DNA of 7,550 nucleotides from Alphaproteobacteria bacterium (GTDB lineage: Bacteria; Pseudomonadota; Alphaproteobacteria; GCA-2731375): NCBI GenBank assembly GCA_030746295.1, contig JASLMY010000014.1, forward strand, positions 1 to 7,550, given 5' to 3'. Both the position numbers and the translations under genes were made by a program. The notes under the pieces were generated by a model. It was not told the origin of the DNA, searched no databases, and saw nothing but the letters and a program-made list of their open reading frames with translations. Positions 6,735 to 7,550 of the stretch are shown piece after piece. Each line of letters starts with the position of its first letter. Position 1 is the first letter of the stretch.

Positions 6735-7550
6735 ATGGCGTCCATTGACATGGGCCGTTTCCAGCCACGGCGCAGCTTCATCTTTGCGCCGGGGATTCGG
6801 CCCGACATGTTCCCCAAGGCGCTCGCCTCCGGGGCCGACATCGTCTGCATCGACCTGGAGGACGCGATCGCGCCCGAGCATAAGGCCGAGGCGCGGGAGA
6901 AGACGCTGGCCTTGTTCGAGACGCCCCAGGCCGATGACGGGGTCGAGCGGATCGTCCGCATCAACTGCTTGCGCACCCGCGACGGTTATGCCGACATCCT
7001 CGCCATTCTGGATGCGGCCACGCCGCCGCCCGCGATCATGCTGCCCAAGGTGAAGTCACCCGACGAGGTCAGGGGCCTCGACGAGCTCTTCACCGAGCAC
7101 GACTTGCGGACCCGCCTTCACGTGATCATCGAGACCAATGCCGGCCTCGAGGCCGCGCACGAGATCGCGCGCGCAAGCGACCGCATCGACGCAATGTTCT
7201 TCGGTGGCGTCGACATGGCGGCGGAGCTCCGTGCCGGCGGGAACTGGGAATCGCTGCTCTACGCCCGCGCGCGACTGGCCCACGCGGCCGCCGGGGCCGA
7301 ACTCGACGTCATCGACGTGCCCTACCTCGACCTGGAGGACCTCGACGGCATGCGCGCCGAGGCCGAGGCGGCGGCCAACCTCGGCTTCACCGGCAAGGGC
7401 GCTATCCATCCCAAGCAGATCGCGATCCTCAATGCCACCTTCGGGCCTTCGGAAGAGAAGGTCGCGCATGCGCGCCGCATCATCCAGGCCTTCGAGGAAG
7501 GCGATACCGGCCTCGTCGTGGTCGACGGCAAGCTTCTGGAGAAGCCGGTG
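6735..7550 (+). CDS. CitE/HpcH-HpaI family acyl-CoA lyase, C-terminus cut by window end
   Basis: An open frame of 272 codons runs to the window edge without a stop. The protein belongs to the citrate lyase beta-like (CitE) family of TIM-barrel, Mg-dependent lyases that split malyl-, citramalyl- or related 3-hydroxyacyl-CoAs in the cytoplasm. Seen: R-R-S-F-I-F-A-P-G (12-20), I-D-L-E-D-A-I (39-45), R-I-N (75-77), M-L-P-K-V (102-106), I-I-E-T-N-A-G-L (131-138) with metal ligand Glu133, F-F-G-G-V-D-M (155-161) with metal ligand Asp160, D-V-P-Y-L-D, and G-F-T-G-K-G-A-I-H-P-K-Q (from about 217 to 228). The end reads V-V-V-D-G-K-L-L-E-K-P-V, as seen near the C-terminus of about 290-residue relatives, so probably only some 15-25 residues are missing. 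ATG 6735 is preferred over 6729 on ribosome-site spacing. These motifs fit CitE-type lyases better than HpaI aldolases; the acyl-CoA substrate is not determined. Confidence 0.9.
   Translation, partial: MASIDMGRFQPRRSFIFAPGIRPDMFPKALASGADIVCIDLEDAIAPEHKAEAREKTLALFETPQADDGVERIVRINCLRTRDGYADILAILDAATPPPAIMLPKVKSPDEVRGLDELFTEHDLRTRLHVIIETNAGLEAAHEIARASDRIDAMFFGGVDMAAELRAGGNWESLLYARARLAHAAAGAELDVIDVPYLDLEDLDGMRAEAEAAANLGFTGKGAIHPKQIAILNATFGPSEEKVAHARRIIQAFEEGDTGLVVVDGKLLEKPV

Noticed and set aside
5755..6768. Open frame of 337 codons on the minus strand opposite the FAH gene
   Set aside because: Low-complexity composition, no family pattern, and it spans a confirmed plus-strand gene; a GC-driven shadow.

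Overview
The window is high-GC DNA (by eye roughly two thirds G+C) with tightly packed genes. Codon use and protein families fit an alphaproteobacterium, perhaps of the Rhodospirillales type. That placement is an inference from style and gene content; no marker gene is present.

Layout. The left edge (1-198, minus strand) is the start of a CaiB/BaiF-type (class III) CoA-transferase. A 169-base divergent intergenic region (199-367) separates it from a plus-strand run that fills the rest of the window. The first five genes form a complete branched-chain-amino-acid-type (HAAT/Liv) ABC importer: periplasmic binding protein (368-1681), LivG-type ATPase (1720-2484), LivF-type ATPase (2521-3228), LivH-type permease (3255-4151) and LivM-type permease (4148-5197, overlapping livH by 4 bases). 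Then come a GNAT N-acetyltransferase (5220-5717), a fumarylacetoacetate-hydrolase (FAH) family enzyme (5794-6660) and a CitE/HpcH-type acyl-CoA lyase (from 6735, running off the right edge). Gaps between genes are 38, 36, 26, -4, 22, 76 and 74 bases, with no convincing terminator, so one long operon is likely. The two widest gaps flank the FAH gene, and the second holds a strong GC-rich stem-loop.

How it may work together. Liv-type importers carry amino acids, but close relatives also carry amides, urea and aromatic or dicarboxylic acids. Here the importer sits beside a CoA-transferase (activates an acid to its CoA thioester), an FAH-family enzyme (hydrolysis, hydration or decarboxylation of a keto acid) and a CitE-type lyase (splits a 3-hydroxyacyl-CoA into acetyl- or propionyl-CoA plus an alpha-keto acid). 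The simplest reading is an uptake-and-catabolism locus for an organic acid processed through CoA thioesters. The substrate cannot be read from the sequence.

The families are all known ones, and I found no clear new defence, mobile or RNA system. The points most worth a second look are a degenerate ABC signature in LivG combined with a Gln-for-His switch in LivF, a LivH permease lacking the usual Asn-Phe-Ala-His-Gly loop, the hairpin before the lyase gene, and the acetyltransferase placed between transporter and enzymes.
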